In this document: positions 23,467 to 32,713 of the stretch, piece after piece
Numbering within the stretch: position 1 is the stretch's first letter
How the letters are laid out: each line of letters begins with the position of its first letter
Source of the DNA: Erythrobacter sp.
GTDB lineage: Bacteria; Pseudomonadota; Alphaproteobacteria; Sphingomonadales; Sphingomonadaceae
Length of the DNA stretch: 33,367 bases
Reading direction: 5' to 3'
NCBI GenBank assembly: GCA_013822695.1
Contig: PNKW01000032.1
Coordinates: 1-33,367, forward strand
The notes under the pieces: model-generated
Told to the model about the DNA's origin: nothing
Seen by the model: the letters and a program-made list of their open reading frames with translations, nothing else
Database searches by the model: none
Made by a program: the position numbers and the translations under genes

Positions 23467-24543
23467 ATGCACGTCACCCGCCTCCCCCACCCCTCGCCCA
23501 CGCCCGACGCCACCCGTGAGAGCCTGATCGCCGATCCGGGCTTCGGCACCGTGTTCACAGATCACATGGTGGTGATCGACTATGACGAGGCGCTGGGTGG
23601 CTGGCAGACCCCGGTGCTGGGCCCGCGCGAGGCGATCCCGCTCGATCCTGCGGCGAGTGTGCTTCATTACGCGCAGGAGATCTTCGAGGGCCTCAAGGCC
23701 TATCGCCACCCCGACGGCGCGCTTGGGCTGTTCCGGCCCGAAGCCAACGCCGCGCGCTTCAACGCCTCGGCCGAGCGCCTCGCCATGCCCGCGCTTCCGG
23801 AAGAGCTGTTCCTCGGCGCGATCCGCGCTCTGCTCGAAGTGGACGGCAACTGGTATCCGGCGGTCGAAGGCGGCTCGCTCTATCTGCGGCCCTTCATGAT
23901 CGCCACCGAGGCCTTCCTCGGCGTGCGCCCGGCCAAGCAGTACAAGTTCATCGTCATTGCAAGTCCGGCCGGCAACTACTTCAAATCGGGCGCAAAGGCG
24001 GTGAGCATCTGGATCTCCGACTACACCCGCGCCGCCCCCGGCGGCACCGGGGCGGCCAAGTGCGGGGGCAATTATGCCGCCAGCCTCGTCCCCACCGGAC
24101 AGGCCTTTGCCATGGGCCATGACCAGGTGCTGTTCCTCGATGCGACCGAGCGCAAGTGGGTCGAGGAGCTGGGCGGGATGAACCTGTTCTTCGTCTTTGC
24201 CGATGGCACCGTCATCACCCCGCCGCTGACCGGCACGATCCTGCCCGGCATCACCCGCAACTCGCTGATCACGCTGCTCGAGGAGCAGGGCCTGACCGTC
24301 TCCGAAGCCCCCTACTCCATCGACCAGTGGCGCGCGGACGCCGCCAGTGGCCACTTGATCGAGGTCATGGCCTGCGGCACCGCGGCGGTCGTCACCGCGG
24401 TCGGCAAGGTCGCAGGCGCCGACGGCGAATTCACCATCGGCGCGGGCGGCATCGGCCAGACCACCGCCGCCTTGCGCGAAACGCTGGTGGGGATTCAGAC
24501 GGGCAAGATCGCCGATACGCATGACTGGGTGATGCGGGTTTGA
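23467..24543 (+). CDS. ilvE: Branched-chain amino acid aminotransferase
   Basis: A 358-residue fold-type IV PLP aminotransferase that converts the Val, Ile and Leu keto acids with glutamate. It has the BCAT features [14 protein letters not shown] (68-80), RPFMIATE, the PLP lysine K198 in [14 protein letters not shown], and the [12 protein letters not shown] (about 320-332) phosphate-binding turn. The long form (about 350 residues) matches the eukaryote-like BCAT II subfamily common in actinobacteria and alphaproteobacteria, not E. coli IlvE (about 310). The stop overlaps the next start. leuB is also in this window, but 4 kb away on the other strand. The promoter must lie between the terminator at 23264 and 23467. 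Confidence 0.95.
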   Translation: MHVTRLPHPSPTPDATRESLIADPGFGTVFTDHMVVIDYDEALGGWQTPVLGPREAIPLDPAASVLHYAQEIFEGLKAYRHPDGALGLFRPEANAARFNASAERLAMPALPEELFLGAIRALLEVDGNWYPAVEGGSLYLRPFMIATEAFLGVRPAKQYKFIVIASPAGNYFKSGAKAVSIWISDYTRAAPGGTGAAKCGGNYAASLVPTGQAFAMGHDQVLFLDATERKWVEELGGMNLFFVFADGTVITPPLTGTILPGITRNSLITLLEEQGLTVSEAPYSIDQWRADAASGHLIEVMACGTAAVVTAVGKVAGADGEFTIGAGGIGQTTAALRETLVGIQTGKIADTHDWVMRV

Positions 24544-25478
24544 TTGCATCGCCGATCCGCGTCGCCGCGCTCTACCAGTTCACGCGTTTCGACGATCCGC
24601 AGGCCTTGCAAGGCCCGTTGCTCGCCGCCTGCGACGGCGCGGGGATCAAGGGCACGCTGCTGCTCGCGCGCGAAGGGATCAACGGGACGATTGCAGGATC
24701 TGCGCAAGGGCTCGAGGCCGTCCTCGGCCACATCCGCGCGCTGTCAAGCTGCGCAGACCTTGACGTGAAGTTCTCCGCCGCCCCAGACATGCCCTTCCAC
24801 CGCATGAAAGTCCGCGTGAAGCGCGAGATCGTCACCATGGGCGAGCCCGACATCGATCCCACGCTTTCGGTCGGCACCTATGTCGATCCGCATGAATGGA
24901 ACGCGCTGATCGCCGATCCCGATACCCTCGTGATCGATACCCGCAATGATTACGAGGTGGCGGTCGGCACCTTCCGGGGCGCGGTCGATCCGCAAACGCC
25001 AACCTTCCGCGATTTCCCCGCCTGGTTCCGCGAACACCGCGAGCAACTGCTCGAAGGCAAGAAGAAGGTCGCGATGTTCTGCACCGGAGGCATCCGCTGC
25101 GAGAAATCGACCGCCTTCCTGCGCGCCGAGGGGATCGACGAGGTCTATCACCTCAAGGGCGGTATTCTGAAGTATCTCGAACAAGTCCCTGAATCCGAAA
25201 GCCTGTGGCAGGGCGAATGCTTTGTCTTCGATGAGCGCGTGACAGTCCGCCACGGGCTGGCGCAAGGCACATTCCAGCTGTGCCGCGCCTGCCGCCGCCC
25301 GCTCGATGCCGAGGCACTCGCTCATCCCGATTACACGGACGGGGTGAGCTGCCCCGCCTGCATCGACGAACGCACGCCCGAACAGCGAGCCGGTTATGCC
25401 GAGCGCCAGCGGCAAGAGGCGCTGGCGAGGGCGCGCGGGGAACTGCACGTTGGCGCGGTGCGCAAGCCGCCGGAATGA
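24540..25478 (+). CDS. trhO: tRNA uridine(34) hydroxylase (UPF0176/TrhO, rhodanese domain)
   Basis: A 312-residue YceA/TrhO-type protein that makes 5-hydroxyuridine at the tRNA wobble position in an oxygen-dependent way. The N-terminal ferredoxin-like part has [18 protein letters not shown] (about 36-53). The rhodanese domain has [15 protein letters not shown] and the active-site loop [12 protein letters not shown] with Cys181. The C-terminal CRACRRPL...CPAC supplies four cysteines for metal binding. The start is TTG at 24540, overlapping the ilvE stop by 4 bases, so it is translationally coupled to ilvE. The next gene overlaps its stop by 4 bases. Confidence 0.93.
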   Translation: MIASPIRVAALYQFTRFDDPQALQGPLLAACDGAGIKGTLLLAREGINGTIAGSAQGLEAVLGHIRALSSCADLDVKFSAAPDMPFHRMKVRVKREIVTMGEPDIDPTLSVGTYVDPHEWNALIADPDTLVIDTRNDYEVAVGTFRGAVDPQTPTFRDFPAWFREHREQLLEGKKKVAMFCTGGIRCEKSTAFLRAEGIDEVYHLKGGILKYLEQVPESESLWQGECFVFDERVTVRHGLAQGTFQLCRACRRPLDAEALAHPDYTDGVSCPACIDERTPEQRAGYAERQRQEALARARGELHVGAVRKPPE

Positions 25479-26110
25479 CGCCGCCGGTGCTCTATTCCTT
25501 CCGCCGCTGCCCCTATGCGATCCGGGCGCGGATGGCGCTGTGGGCGGCGGGCATCACGGTGGAGCTGCGCGAAGTGAAGCTCGCCGCCAAGCCGCCTGCG
25601 CTGCTCGCCGCGAGCCCCAAGGGCACGGTGCCGGTGCTGGTGCTCGCGGACGGGCGGGTGATTGACGAAAGCCTCGCCATCATGCGCTGGGCTCTTGCAC
25701 AGCACGATCCGGAGGGCTGGCTTGCGGGCGAGGATGCCGCGCTGATCGCGGCAAATGACGGGCCGTTCAAGCACCATCTCGACCGGGCGAAATATCCCGG
25801 CCGCTACGTGGAGGACGACGGCATCGACCATCGCTCCGCCGCGCTCGCACTGCTGACGCCGCTGGAGGCGCGGCTCACCGCGGCGCCCTTCCTCGGCGGG
25901 ACCACGCGGGACTTCGCCGACATCGCGCTCTTCCCCTTCATCCGCCAGTTCGCCGCGGTAGAGCCCGCGTGGTTCGCCGCCCAGTCACTGCCGAGGCTGC
26001 AAGCTTGGCTGGAGAGGCTGCTGGGCTCGTCCCTGTTCGCGCACGTCATGCCCAAGTTTGCGCCGTGGCAGGAGGGCGATGTGCCGACGCTGTTCGGGCC
26101 GGATGAGTAG
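25475..26110 (+). CDS. Glutathione S-transferase family protein
   Basis: A 211-residue protein with a thioredoxin-fold N-terminal domain and an all-helical C-terminal domain. The N-terminus is [18 protein letters not shown] (CPYA active-site-like motif, Cys13 approximately), with [24 protein letters not shown] holding the cis-Pro and the glutathione-contacting ES. The helical domain has [20 protein letters not shown]. It starts at ATG 25475, overlapping the trhO stop as ATGA. The sequence pattern resembles the stringent-starvation/omega-type GSTs with a cysteine active site, suited to thiol exchange rather than conjugation. ilvE-trhO-GST thus form one operon. The substrate is unknown. Confidence 0.87.
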   Translation: MTPPVLYSFRRCPYAIRARMALWAAGITVELREVKLAAKPPALLAASPKGTVPVLVLADGRVIDESLAIMRWALAQHDPEGWLAGEDAALIAANDGPFKHHLDRAKYPGRYVEDDGIDHRSAALALLTPLEARLTAAPFLGGTTRDFADIALFPFIRQFAAVEPAWFAAQSLPRLQAWLERLLGSSLFAHVMPKFAPWQEGDVPTLFGPDE

Positions 26111-26115
26111 CAGGG

Positions 26116-27033
26116 TCAGCCCCCGGTCGGGGGGTTTGGGCACGCCGCCAACCCTTCCTTGAACGCATCGACCAGCCAGCTCGCCGCCGGACCCAGCCGC
26201 GTATCGCGCCGCCACACGGCGCTGAGGCGGTAATGCGCACCCGGCCTTTCGGGCAAGTCGAGCTCCACCAGCGCGCCGCTCGCGATATCGCCTGCCACCA
26301 TCCCGCGCGGCATGTTGCCCCAGCCCAGGCCTTCCTTGAGCAGCGAGTGCTTCGCCCCCAGATCGCCGAGCCGCCAGGTCAGCGGGCTGAGCACCGAGAA
26401 TTCCTGCCCCTGCGTCAGCGGCGAGCGGTCGGTCAGCACCAGTTGCAGGTGGCGGCGGCTCTCACCCGGCGCGGCGTTCGCGCGGGCCAGAGGGTGGGAC
26501 GGCGCGGCAACCGGGATCAGGTCGAGCTCTCCCACCATCTGCCGTTCAAGCGCGGGGTGATCGCCCGGCACCGGCCCGGCAATGCCGAGATCGGATCCGC
26601 CGTCGATCACGCAGGCCGCGACCGCGCCCAGCCCCTCGATCCGCAAGGTGAGCGCGCAGGTGGGAAACATCCGCCGGAATTCGCCCAGCACATGTGCGGT
26701 CACCTCCCCCGGCACCATCACGTCGACCACCAGCGTCAGCGCGGGTTCCTGCCCGGCGTGGAGCGAGCGCGCTTTCGCCAGCAGCGCATCGACCCCGTCC
26801 GCCACGCTGCGCGCCTCGGCCAGCAGCCCCTCGCCCGCCTGGGTGAGCACCGGGCGGCGTGAGCCCTCGCGCTCGAACAGGCTCAGCGCGAGCGCCGCTT
26901 CCAATTGCGCAATGCCATAGGATACTGCCGAGACCGCGCGGCCCATGGCCTTCGCCGCTCCGCCGAAGCTGCCGTGTTCGGCAACCGCGATGAAAAGCCG
27001 CAGCTGATCGAGGGTGGGTTCGCCGAGTTTCAT
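26116..27033 (-). CDS. LysR-type regulator, divergent from pirin
   Basis: A 305-residue LysR regulator. The HTH has TLDQLRLFIAVAEHGSFGGAAKAMGRAVSAVSYGIAQLEAALALSLFER (landmark, residues 7-55). It is followed by RRPVLTQAGEGLL and the effector-binding domain ending with LVDAFKEGLA. The start ATG at 27033 lies 105 bp from the divergent pirin gene. Between them sits a perfect 21-bp palindrome that fits LysR binding. LysR genes next to pirin and azoreductase genes commonly regulate them in response to quinone or electrophile stress. The inducer is not known. Confidence 0.9.
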   Translation of the reverse strand: MKLGEPTLDQLRLFIAVAEHGSFGGAAKAMGRAVSAVSYGIAQLEAALALSLFEREGSRRPVLTQAGEGLLAEARSVADGVDALLAKARSLHAGQEPALTLVVDVMVPGEVTAHVLGEFRRMFPTCALTLRIEGLGAVAACVIDGGSDLGIAGPVPGDHPALERQMVGELDLIPVAAPSHPLARANAAPGESRRHLQLVLTDRSPLTQGQEFSVLSPLTWRLGDLGAKHSLLKEGLGWGNMPRGMVAGDIASGALVELDLPERPGAHYRLSAVWRRDTRLGPAASWLVDAFKEGLAACPNPPTGG

Positions 27034-27041
27034 GGGCGCAC

Positions 27042-27062
27042 ATGTTCGAATAATCCGAACAT
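27042..27062. promoter_or_regulatory. LysR-type operator in the divergent pirin promoter
   Basis: ATGTTCG-AATAATC-CGAACAT is a perfect 7-7-7 palindrome. It contains the T-N11-A core expected for LysR sites and lies 9 bp upstream of the LysR ATG and 76 bp before the pirin ATG. The palindrome is seen; binding is inferred. Confidence 0.75.
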
Positions 27063-27137
27063 CTTGGCAAGTTTTATCGCACTTATCCGCACGCCGGACC
27101 GGGCCTATCTCCGCCGCATCAAGACAGGAGACACGCC

Positions 27138-27851
27138 ATGATCGAACTCAGGCCCTTCAACACCCTCGGCGCTGCCAACCACGGCTGGCTCGATGCGCAC
27201 CACCACTTCTCCTTTGGCGGCTACCACGATCCGGCCCGCGTCCACTGGGGCGCTCTGCGCGTCTGGAACGATGACGCCATCGCGCCCAAGTCCGGCTTTC
27301 CGACCCACCCGCATTCCGACATGGAAATCATCACCTATGTCCGCACCGGCGCGATCACGCACCGCGACTCGATGGGCAACGAAGGCCGCACCGAAGCGGG
27401 CGACGTGCAGGTGATGAGCGCAGGGACGGGTGTCGCGCACTCGGAGTTCAACCTCGAGGACGAGACCACCACACTGTTCCAGATCTGGATCATCCCCGAT
27501 GCCCGCGGCGGCCAGCCCGGCTGGGGCGCGCGCCAGTTCCCCAAGGAGCCCCGCGCGGGCGCCTTCGTTCCGCTGGCGAGCGGCGTGGCGAACGATGACG
27601 ACGCGCGCGAAGGGGCTTTGGCCATCCGTGCCGATGCCCGGGTGCTGGGAGCGACGATCAAGGCGGGCGAGAGCGTGACCTACACGCCCCGCTCGGCCGA
27701 CCGGCACCTCTATCTCGTGCCTGCCACTGGCAAGGTGCAGATCGGCGATGTCGAAGCGGTCGCCCGCGACGGCGTGGCCATCACCCGGCTTGCCGAAGTG
27801 ACCATCACCGCGCTTGAGGACAGCGAGGTCGTGCTGGTCGACGCGGCGTAA
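27138..27851 (+). CDS. Pirin family protein (bicupin)
   Basis: A 237-residue bicupin of the pirin/YhhW family. The N-terminal cupin has the iron ligands in THPHSDMEIITYVRTG and the GVAHSEFN segment. The family name element SFGGYHDP appears at about 25-32. The C-terminal cupin is degenerate. Bacterial YhhW oxygenates quercetin, while other pirins act as redox sensors. The start ATG at 27138 has AGGAG about 7 bases upstream. It is the first gene of a pirin-azoR pair controlled by the divergent LysR regulator. The hairpin at 27863-27907 separates it from azoR. Confidence 0.92.
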   Translation: MIELRPFNTLGAANHGWLDAHHHFSFGGYHDPARVHWGALRVWNDDAIAPKSGFPTHPHSDMEIITYVRTGAITHRDSMGNEGRTEAGDVQVMSAGTGVAHSEFNLEDETTTLFQIWIIPDARGGQPGWGARQFPKEPRAGAFVPLASGVANDDDAREGALAIRADARVLGATIKAGESVTYTPRSADRHLYLVPATGKVQIGDVEAVARDGVAITRLAEVTITALEDSEVVLVDAA

Positions 27852-27862
27852 GCTTCACCCCC

Positions 27863-27907
27863 GGAGCCGGCCGGCTCTCTCCCCTTCTCCCCCTGCCGGC
27901 CGGCTCC
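27863..27907. repeat. Perfect 13-bp inverted repeat between pirin and azoR
   Basis: GGAGCCGGCCGGC (27863-27875) and GCCGGCCGGCTCC (27895-27907) are perfectly complementary with a 19-base C/T-rich loop. No T-run follows. In the mRNA it could act as a stability barrier that lets azoR expression differ from pirin, or as a partial terminator. CGCTGGC-type REP sequence is not present. Confidence 0.75.
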
Positions 27908-27938
27908 ACCCCCTTTTCCCAACCCAAGGAACCAAGCC

Positions 27939-28535
27939 ATGAGCAACATCCTTCACATCACCGCCAGCATCCGTTCCGGTGCCGAGAGCGTCTCGCGCCA
28001 GCTGGGCCAGAGCATCGTCGATGGGCTTGCCGCCAAAACCGGCGCGCGCGTCACCACCCGTGATCTTGCCGCAAACGACCTGCCCTTCGTGAGCGCCGAG
28101 CGGTTCGCCGCCAACCTCACCCCAGCCGCAGACCGCTCGCCGGAACAGGCCGCACTTGCCGCCATCGCCGACACGCTGATCGCCGAATTGCAGGCCGCCG
28201 ACACCATCGTCATCGCCAGCCCGGTCTACAATTTCGGCCCGCCCGCCAGTCTCAAGGCGTGGGCCGATCTGGTGGCGCGTGCGGGCACCACGTTCCAATA
28301 CACCGCCAATGGCCCGCAAGGCCTGCTGGGGGGCAAGAAGGCCTACCTCGCCATCGCCACGGGCGGCACCCCGGTGGGCGCTGACTTCGATTTCATGAGC
28401 CGCTGGCTGACCTTCTTCCTTGGCTTCCTCGGGATCACCGATGTGGCGATCGTCGCAGCCGACGGGATCATGGGCGCGGACGGCGAGGCGAAGATCGCCG
28501 CTGCCAGAGAAGCCGCACGGAAGCTCGCCGCCTGA
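27939..28535 (+). CDS. azoR: FMN-dependent NADH-azoreductase
   Basis: A 198-residue flavodoxin-fold quinone/azo reductase of the AzoR family. It begins MSNILHITASIRSGAESVSR with the phosphate-binding SIRSG loop. It has VIASPVYNFGPPASLKAWAD (about 88-107), the FMN loop, then QGLLGGKKAYLAIATGGTP. It reduces quinones and azo compounds with NADH as a two-electron step. The AAGGA site is 7 bases upstream. It is in the pirin-azoR unit, which suits a quinone-stress regulon under the LysR protein. Confidence 0.95.
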   Translation: MSNILHITASIRSGAESVSRQLGQSIVDGLAAKTGARVTTRDLAANDLPFVSAERFAANLTPAADRSPEQAALAAIADTLIAELQAADTIVIASPVYNFGPPASLKAWADLVARAGTTFQYTANGPQGLLGGKKAYLAIATGGTPVGADFDFMSRWLTFFLGFLGITDVAIVAADGIMGADGEAKIAAAREAARKLAA

Positions 28536-28613
28536 CCGGCGACCGCTATGGGCGGGGGGCGGCCGGCGAGGGTCGCACTGCCCCCTTCCCACCCCTTCGA
28601 CCAGACTTGCGGT

Positions 28614-29516
28614 TCAACTTTCGGGGCGCACCAGCCGCGGCTTAAACAGCTTGCGGGCCGGACGGATGACGATGATCGCCACCCCCGCCAGCGCCATCGT
28701 CCCCCCGACGATCAGCGGCCAGCCGATGGTGTCGCCCGTCAGCCATGTCCCGAAGGCAATGGTGAGCAGCGGGGTGAGCAGCGTCAGCGGCACGATGAGG
28801 TTCGCGTCATAGCGCTGGAACAGCATGAAATAGGCCGAGTGCGCGCCGACCGAGACGATCACCCCGGCAAACAGCACGCAGCCCGCCACCGCGAGCGGCG
28901 CGGCCTCAACGGCGGCGATCTGCCCGGTTTCCAGGGTCAGCGTGGCGGGCAGCATGACGAGCAGCGAAGCCACCCCTGCCCAGGCCTGCAAGGTCGCCGC
29001 ACCAATATCGAGCCGCTTGACGAAGACCGAAGCGAAGGCGCCGATGAACACGCCCGCAAAGGCAAAGCCCAGCCCCACCGGATCGCCCGCTTCGGACGGC
29101 GCACCGATCGCAAGGCCCACGCCCCCCAGCGCCAGCGCCATGCCGATCCCGCGCCGCCAGCGCACTTCCTCGCCCAGGAACAGGATCGCGAACAGCACGG
29201 TAAGCGGCGCGCCCGAGAGGTTTACGATCCCGACCGCCGAGGGGCTCGCGGTCTGGAGCCCGATGAACTGGAGGCCAAAGCTGCCCCCGGTGATCGCAAA
29301 GCCGATCAGCAGCACTTGGCGCAGGCGCTCGGGCCGACCGCGCAGCAGCAGCGGCAGCAGCACCGCAACCACCGTGGCCGAGCGCAGCACGGTGTAGAAC
29401 AGCGGCGGCAGGCCGAGCGTTGCCACCGCGATCTTGCTGACCACGATGTTCATGGCCCAGGCCACGTTGCAAAACAGCATGATCCCGAGAGCGGAGAGGG
29501 GGAGCGACTTGGGCAT
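28614..29516 (-). CDS. EamA/DMT-family transporter
   Basis: A 300-residue protein with ten predicted helices in two EamA repeats (about 5-140 and 150-285). Typical elements are WAMNIVVSKIAVATLGLPPLFYTVLR, GIVNLSGAPLTVLFAILFLGEE and the second-repeat TLLTPLLTIAFGTWLTGDTIGWPLIVGG. The family exports amino acids, purines or related small molecules. The start ATG at 29516 overlaps the nadE stop by one base (TAATG), so it is probably made from the same mRNA, but its own function is not deducible. A link to NAD or pyridine metabolite export is a guess. Confidence 0.88.
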   Translation of the reverse strand: MPKSLPLSALGIMLFCNVAWAMNIVVSKIAVATLGLPPLFYTVLRSATVVAVLLPLLLRGRPERLRQVLLIGFAITGGSFGLQFIGLQTASPSAVGIVNLSGAPLTVLFAILFLGEEVRWRRGIGMALALGGVGLAIGAPSEAGDPVGLGFAFAGVFIGAFASVFVKRLDIGAATLQAWAGVASLLVMLPATLTLETGQIAAVEAAPLAVAGCVLFAGVIVSVGAHSAYFMLFQRYDANLIVPLTLLTPLLTIAFGTWLTGDTIGWPLIVGGTMALAGVAIIVIRPARKLFKPRLVRPES

Positions 29517-31606
29517 TAGGGATCGGGCGGGCCGAACACCTCGCTTGCGACGTCACGCGGCAGGCCGTCACGCAGCTCCTCGCGCCACACGGTCGCAACC
29601 GCATCGGACGGCGCGCGCCAGTCGCCGCGCGGGGAAAGCGCGCCGGCCGAGGAGACCTTGGGCCCATTGGGCAGCGCGGACCGCTTGAACTGCGAAAAGC
29701 CGAAGAAGCGCGCGCAGAACTTGTCGAGCCAGCCGGCGATGGTGGCAAGGTCGTAAGCGTTCTTGCCGCCTTGCGGGAAGCCTGCAGGCCACATGCCGAC
29801 AGCGGCGTCTTTCCACGCATGCCAGGCGAGGAAAGCAACCTTGGAGGGGCGCTGGCCGAAGCGGATGATATGGTGGAGGAAGAAGTCGTTCAATTCGTAG
29901 GGGCCGACCAGGCTCTCGGTCGATTGCACCTGCCCGTCGGCGCCGGGCGGCACCAGCTCGGGCGAGATTTCGGTGTCGAGCACGCTCGCCAGCACCTCGG
30001 CGCAGGCATCGGTGAACTGACCCGTCGCGATGACCCAGCGGATCAGATACTGGATCAGCGTCTTGGGCACGCCCGCGTTGACGCCGTAGTGGCTCATGTG
30101 ATCGCCCACGCCGTAGGTGCACCAGCCGAGCGCCAGCTCGGAAAGGTCGCCCGTGCCGACCACGAAGCCGCCGTGCTGTCCGGCGAGACGGAAAAGGTAA
30201 TCGGTGCGCAGGCCCGCCTGCACGTTCTCGAAGGTGACGTCGTGCACCGGCTCGCCATTGGCAAAGGCGTGGCCGATATCCTCAAGCATCTTGTGCGCCG
30301 CCGGGCGGATGTCGATTTCGCCCGAGGTGATCTCGAGTGCCCGCATCAGGCGGTGGGCGTTGGACTTGGTGCCTTCCGAGGTCCCGAAGCCGGGCATGGT
30401 GTAGCCGCGAATGGTGGTGCGCGGCAGGCCCAGCCGGTCGCAGGCCTTGGCCGCGACGATCAGCGCGTGGGTCGAATCAAGCCCGCCCGAAATGCCGATG
30501 ATCAGCGACTTGGCGCCGGTCGACTGCATCCGCCGCATCAGCGCATCGACCTGGATGTTGAAGGCCTCGTAGCAGTCTTCATCGAGCTTCTCGGGCCGGT
30601 CGGGCACGAAGGGGAAGCGCGCTACGGGGCGCATCAGTCCGATATCGCCCGCGGCATAGGCGTGCTCGAATTCGACGCGGCGATAGGTGTCTTCGGGCCG
30701 TCCCGCCCATTCGGCAGCGTCCGCGAAGGTCTGGTTGCGCATCCGCTCGGCGGCGAGCTTTTCGGTGTCGATGTCGACGATGGTGAGCTCGCCCGAGCGG
30801 TCGAAGCGTTCTGACTGGGCGAGCAAGGTGCCCATTTCGTAAACCACGCCCTGCCCGTCCCACGCAAGGTCGGTGGTGCTCTCGCCATGCCCGCTCGCCG
30901 AATAAACGTAAGCGGCGATGGCGCGGGCAGCGCTGGAGCGGCAGTGGAGGTGCCGGTCGTCAGCGCGCCCGATGGTGACGGGCGAGGCCGAAAGGTTGCA
31001 CAGGATCAGCGCACCCGCCAGCGCGGCCTGCATTCCCGGGGGGACGGGCGCCCAGAAATCCTCGCAGATCTCCACGCCAAAGCGGAAGCCCGGAAGGTTG
31101 GCGGCGCCAAAGACAAGGTCGGTGCCGAAGGGCACTTCCGCGCCTGCAACGTCGATCCACAGATCGGTGCAGCCGCGCCCGTGGGCGAAGTGCCGCTTCT
31201 CGTAGAATTCGCGGTAATTGGGCAGGAAGCTCTTCGGCACCACGCCAAGGATCTGCCCCCGAGCGATCACGACCGCGCAATTATAGAGCTTGTCCGCGCG
31301 GCGCAGCGGCGCGCCGATGACCAGCACCGGATCAAGCTCGGCCGAGGCCGCAACCACCTCGGCCAGCGCAGTCTCGACCCGCTCGAGGATCGCGTTCTGG
31401 AGCAGCAGGTCGTCGATCGCGTAGGAGGACAGGGTCAGTTCCGGATAGACCACCAGATCGACATTTGCCGCATGGGCCTTCGCCGCCTCGGCCAGCACGC
31501 CCTTGGTGTTGTAGGGCACGTCGGCGGTGCGGCTGCACGGGGTCGCGGTGGCGACCCGCACGAAGCCGTGCTCGTGCATGTCGAAGAAGGGGTGGGCCTC
31601 GGTCAT
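29516..31606 (-). CDS. nadE: Glutamine-dependent NAD+ synthetase
   Basis: A 696-residue two-domain enzyme that amidates nicotinic acid adenine dinucleotide. The nitrilase-type glutaminase domain has the E56-K125-C181 triad in PELTLSSYAID, PKSFLPNYREFYE and GVEICEDFW. The synthetase domain has the pyrophosphate-binding SGGLDST (373-379) and GTGDLSELALGWCTYGVGDH. The full glutamine-dependent form (about 650-700 residues) is typical of alphaproteobacteria and actinobacteria. The start at 31606 is the first ATG that allows the complete glutaminase domain. It precedes the EamA gene with a one-base overlap. Confidence 0.96.
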   Translation of the reverse strand: MTEAHPFFDMHEHGFVRVATATPCSRTADVPYNTKGVLAEAAKAHAANVDLVVYPELTLSSYAIDDLLLQNAILERVETALAEVVAASAELDPVLVIGAPLRRADKLYNCAVVIARGQILGVVPKSFLPNYREFYEKRHFAHGRGCTDLWIDVAGAEVPFGTDLVFGAANLPGFRFGVEICEDFWAPVPPGMQAALAGALILCNLSASPVTIGRADDRHLHCRSSAARAIAAYVYSASGHGESTTDLAWDGQGVVYEMGTLLAQSERFDRSGELTIVDIDTEKLAAERMRNQTFADAAEWAGRPEDTYRRVEFEHAYAAGDIGLMRPVARFPFVPDRPEKLDEDCYEAFNIQVDALMRRMQSTGAKSLIIGISGGLDSTHALIVAAKACDRLGLPRTTIRGYTMPGFGTSEGTKSNAHRLMRALEITSGEIDIRPAAHKMLEDIGHAFANGEPVHDVTFENVQAGLRTDYLFRLAGQHGGFVVGTGDLSELALGWCTYGVGDHMSHYGVNAGVPKTLIQYLIRWVIATGQFTDACAEVLASVLDTEISPELVPPGADGQVQSTESLVGPYELNDFFLHHIIRFGQRPSKVAFLAWHAWKDAAVGMWPAGFPQGGKNAYDLATIAGWLDKFCARFFGFSQFKRSALPNGPKVSSAGALSPRGDWRAPSDAVATVWREELRDGLPRDVASEVFGPPDP

Positions 31607-31784
31607 TGTCTTCCGCGCGCTCCGGCTGGCGTTCGCATCAGCCTCTAGCGGCTAATCCGCGGCGTTCCTAGCAGCGCTGCGAAAAGCCTGCCTTTCGTAT
31701 GGCAAAGCCAATCGATCACCTTCCCCCGCTTGCGCGCGGGCCAGCCAGCGCCCAAGTGTTGCCCAGCAAATCAAGGAGCCCGCC

Positions 31785-32660
31785 ATGGCAGACGCCACCT
31801 ACACCCCGCCCGCCGTCTGGAGCGCCGACACCGTCTCGGGCGGCCGCTTCGCCAGCATCAACCGGCCGACCGCAGGCGCGCGCGAGGACAAGGCGCTGCC
31901 CGAGGGCGACAACCCCTTCCAGCTCTATTCGCTCGCCACCCCCAACGGGGTGAAGGCGACGATCATGCTCGAAGAACTGCTCGAAGCCGGCCACACGGGC
32001 GCGGAGTATGACGCGTGGACTATCAACATCGGCGACGGCGAGCAGTTCACCAGCGGCTTTGTCGGGGTGAACCCCAACTCCAAGATCCCCGCCCTGCTCG
32101 ACAAGAGCGATCCGGCCGCGCCCTTCCGCGTGTTCGAGAGCGGCGCGATCCTGGTCCACCTCGCCGAGAAGTTCGGGATGTTCCTTCCCACCGCCCCCGC
32201 CGCGCGCGCGGAAGTGCTGAGCTGGGTGTTCTGGCAGGTCGCGAGCGGCCCCTTCATCGGCGGCGGCTTTGGCCACTTCTACGCCTATGCGCCCGAGAAG
32301 TACGAATATCCGATCAACCGCTATGCGATGGAAACCAAGCGCATCTTCGACGTCGCCGACAAGCGGCTGGCGGAAAGCCGGTTCCTGGCAGGCGACGAAT
32401 ACACCCTCGCCGACATCGCCAATTACCCCTGGCTCGCGCCTTTCGTTGCCGGGCAGATCTACAACGACGCCAAGACCTTCCTGTCGATCGACGAATACAC
32501 CAACGTCGCGCGCTGGGTGGCGGAAATCGGCGCGCGTCCGGGCGTCCAGCGCGGCCGGATCGTCAACAAGGTCTGGGGCGACGAGGACACCCAGATGAAA
32601 GAGCGCCACTCGGCCGCCGACTTCGAAGGCAAGCGGCTGGTCACCAGCGCCCCGGTCTGA
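31785..32660 (+). CDS. yghU: YghU-type (nu-class) glutathione S-transferase / disulfide-bond oxidoreductase
   Basis: A 291-residue GST close to E. coli YghU/YfcG. The N-terminal extension INRPTAGAREDKALPEGDNPFQLYSLATPNG is followed by the thioredoxin fold with FTSGFVGVNPNSKIPALLD and ESGAILVHLAEKFG. The helical domain ends in IGARPGVQRGR. Nu-class enzymes hold two glutathiones and reduce disulfide or hydroperoxide substrates. A strong AGGAG site lies about 8 bases upstream. The gene is divergent from nadE across a 178-bp gap and about 80 bp before tRNA-Gln. Confidence 0.93.
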   Translation: MADATYTPPAVWSADTVSGGRFASINRPTAGAREDKALPEGDNPFQLYSLATPNGVKATIMLEELLEAGHTGAEYDAWTINIGDGEQFTSGFVGVNPNSKIPALLDKSDPAAPFRVFESGAILVHLAEKFGMFLPTAPAARAEVLSWVFWQVASGPFIGGGFGHFYAYAPEKYEYPINRYAMETKRIFDVADKRLAESRFLAGDEYTLADIANYPWLAPFVAGQIYNDAKTFLSIDEYTNVARWVAEIGARPGVQRGRIVNKVWGDEDTQMKERHSAADFEGKRLVTSAPV

Positions 32661-32713
32661 GCGCGACGCGAAGGGGGCGGATTACGCGCTTTCGCCCCCT
32701 TCACATCCTGATT

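Noticed and set aside
23152..24549. A 465-codon minus-strand open frame opposite ilvE
   Set aside because: Antisense of ilvE; no family features and it crosses the terminator region.
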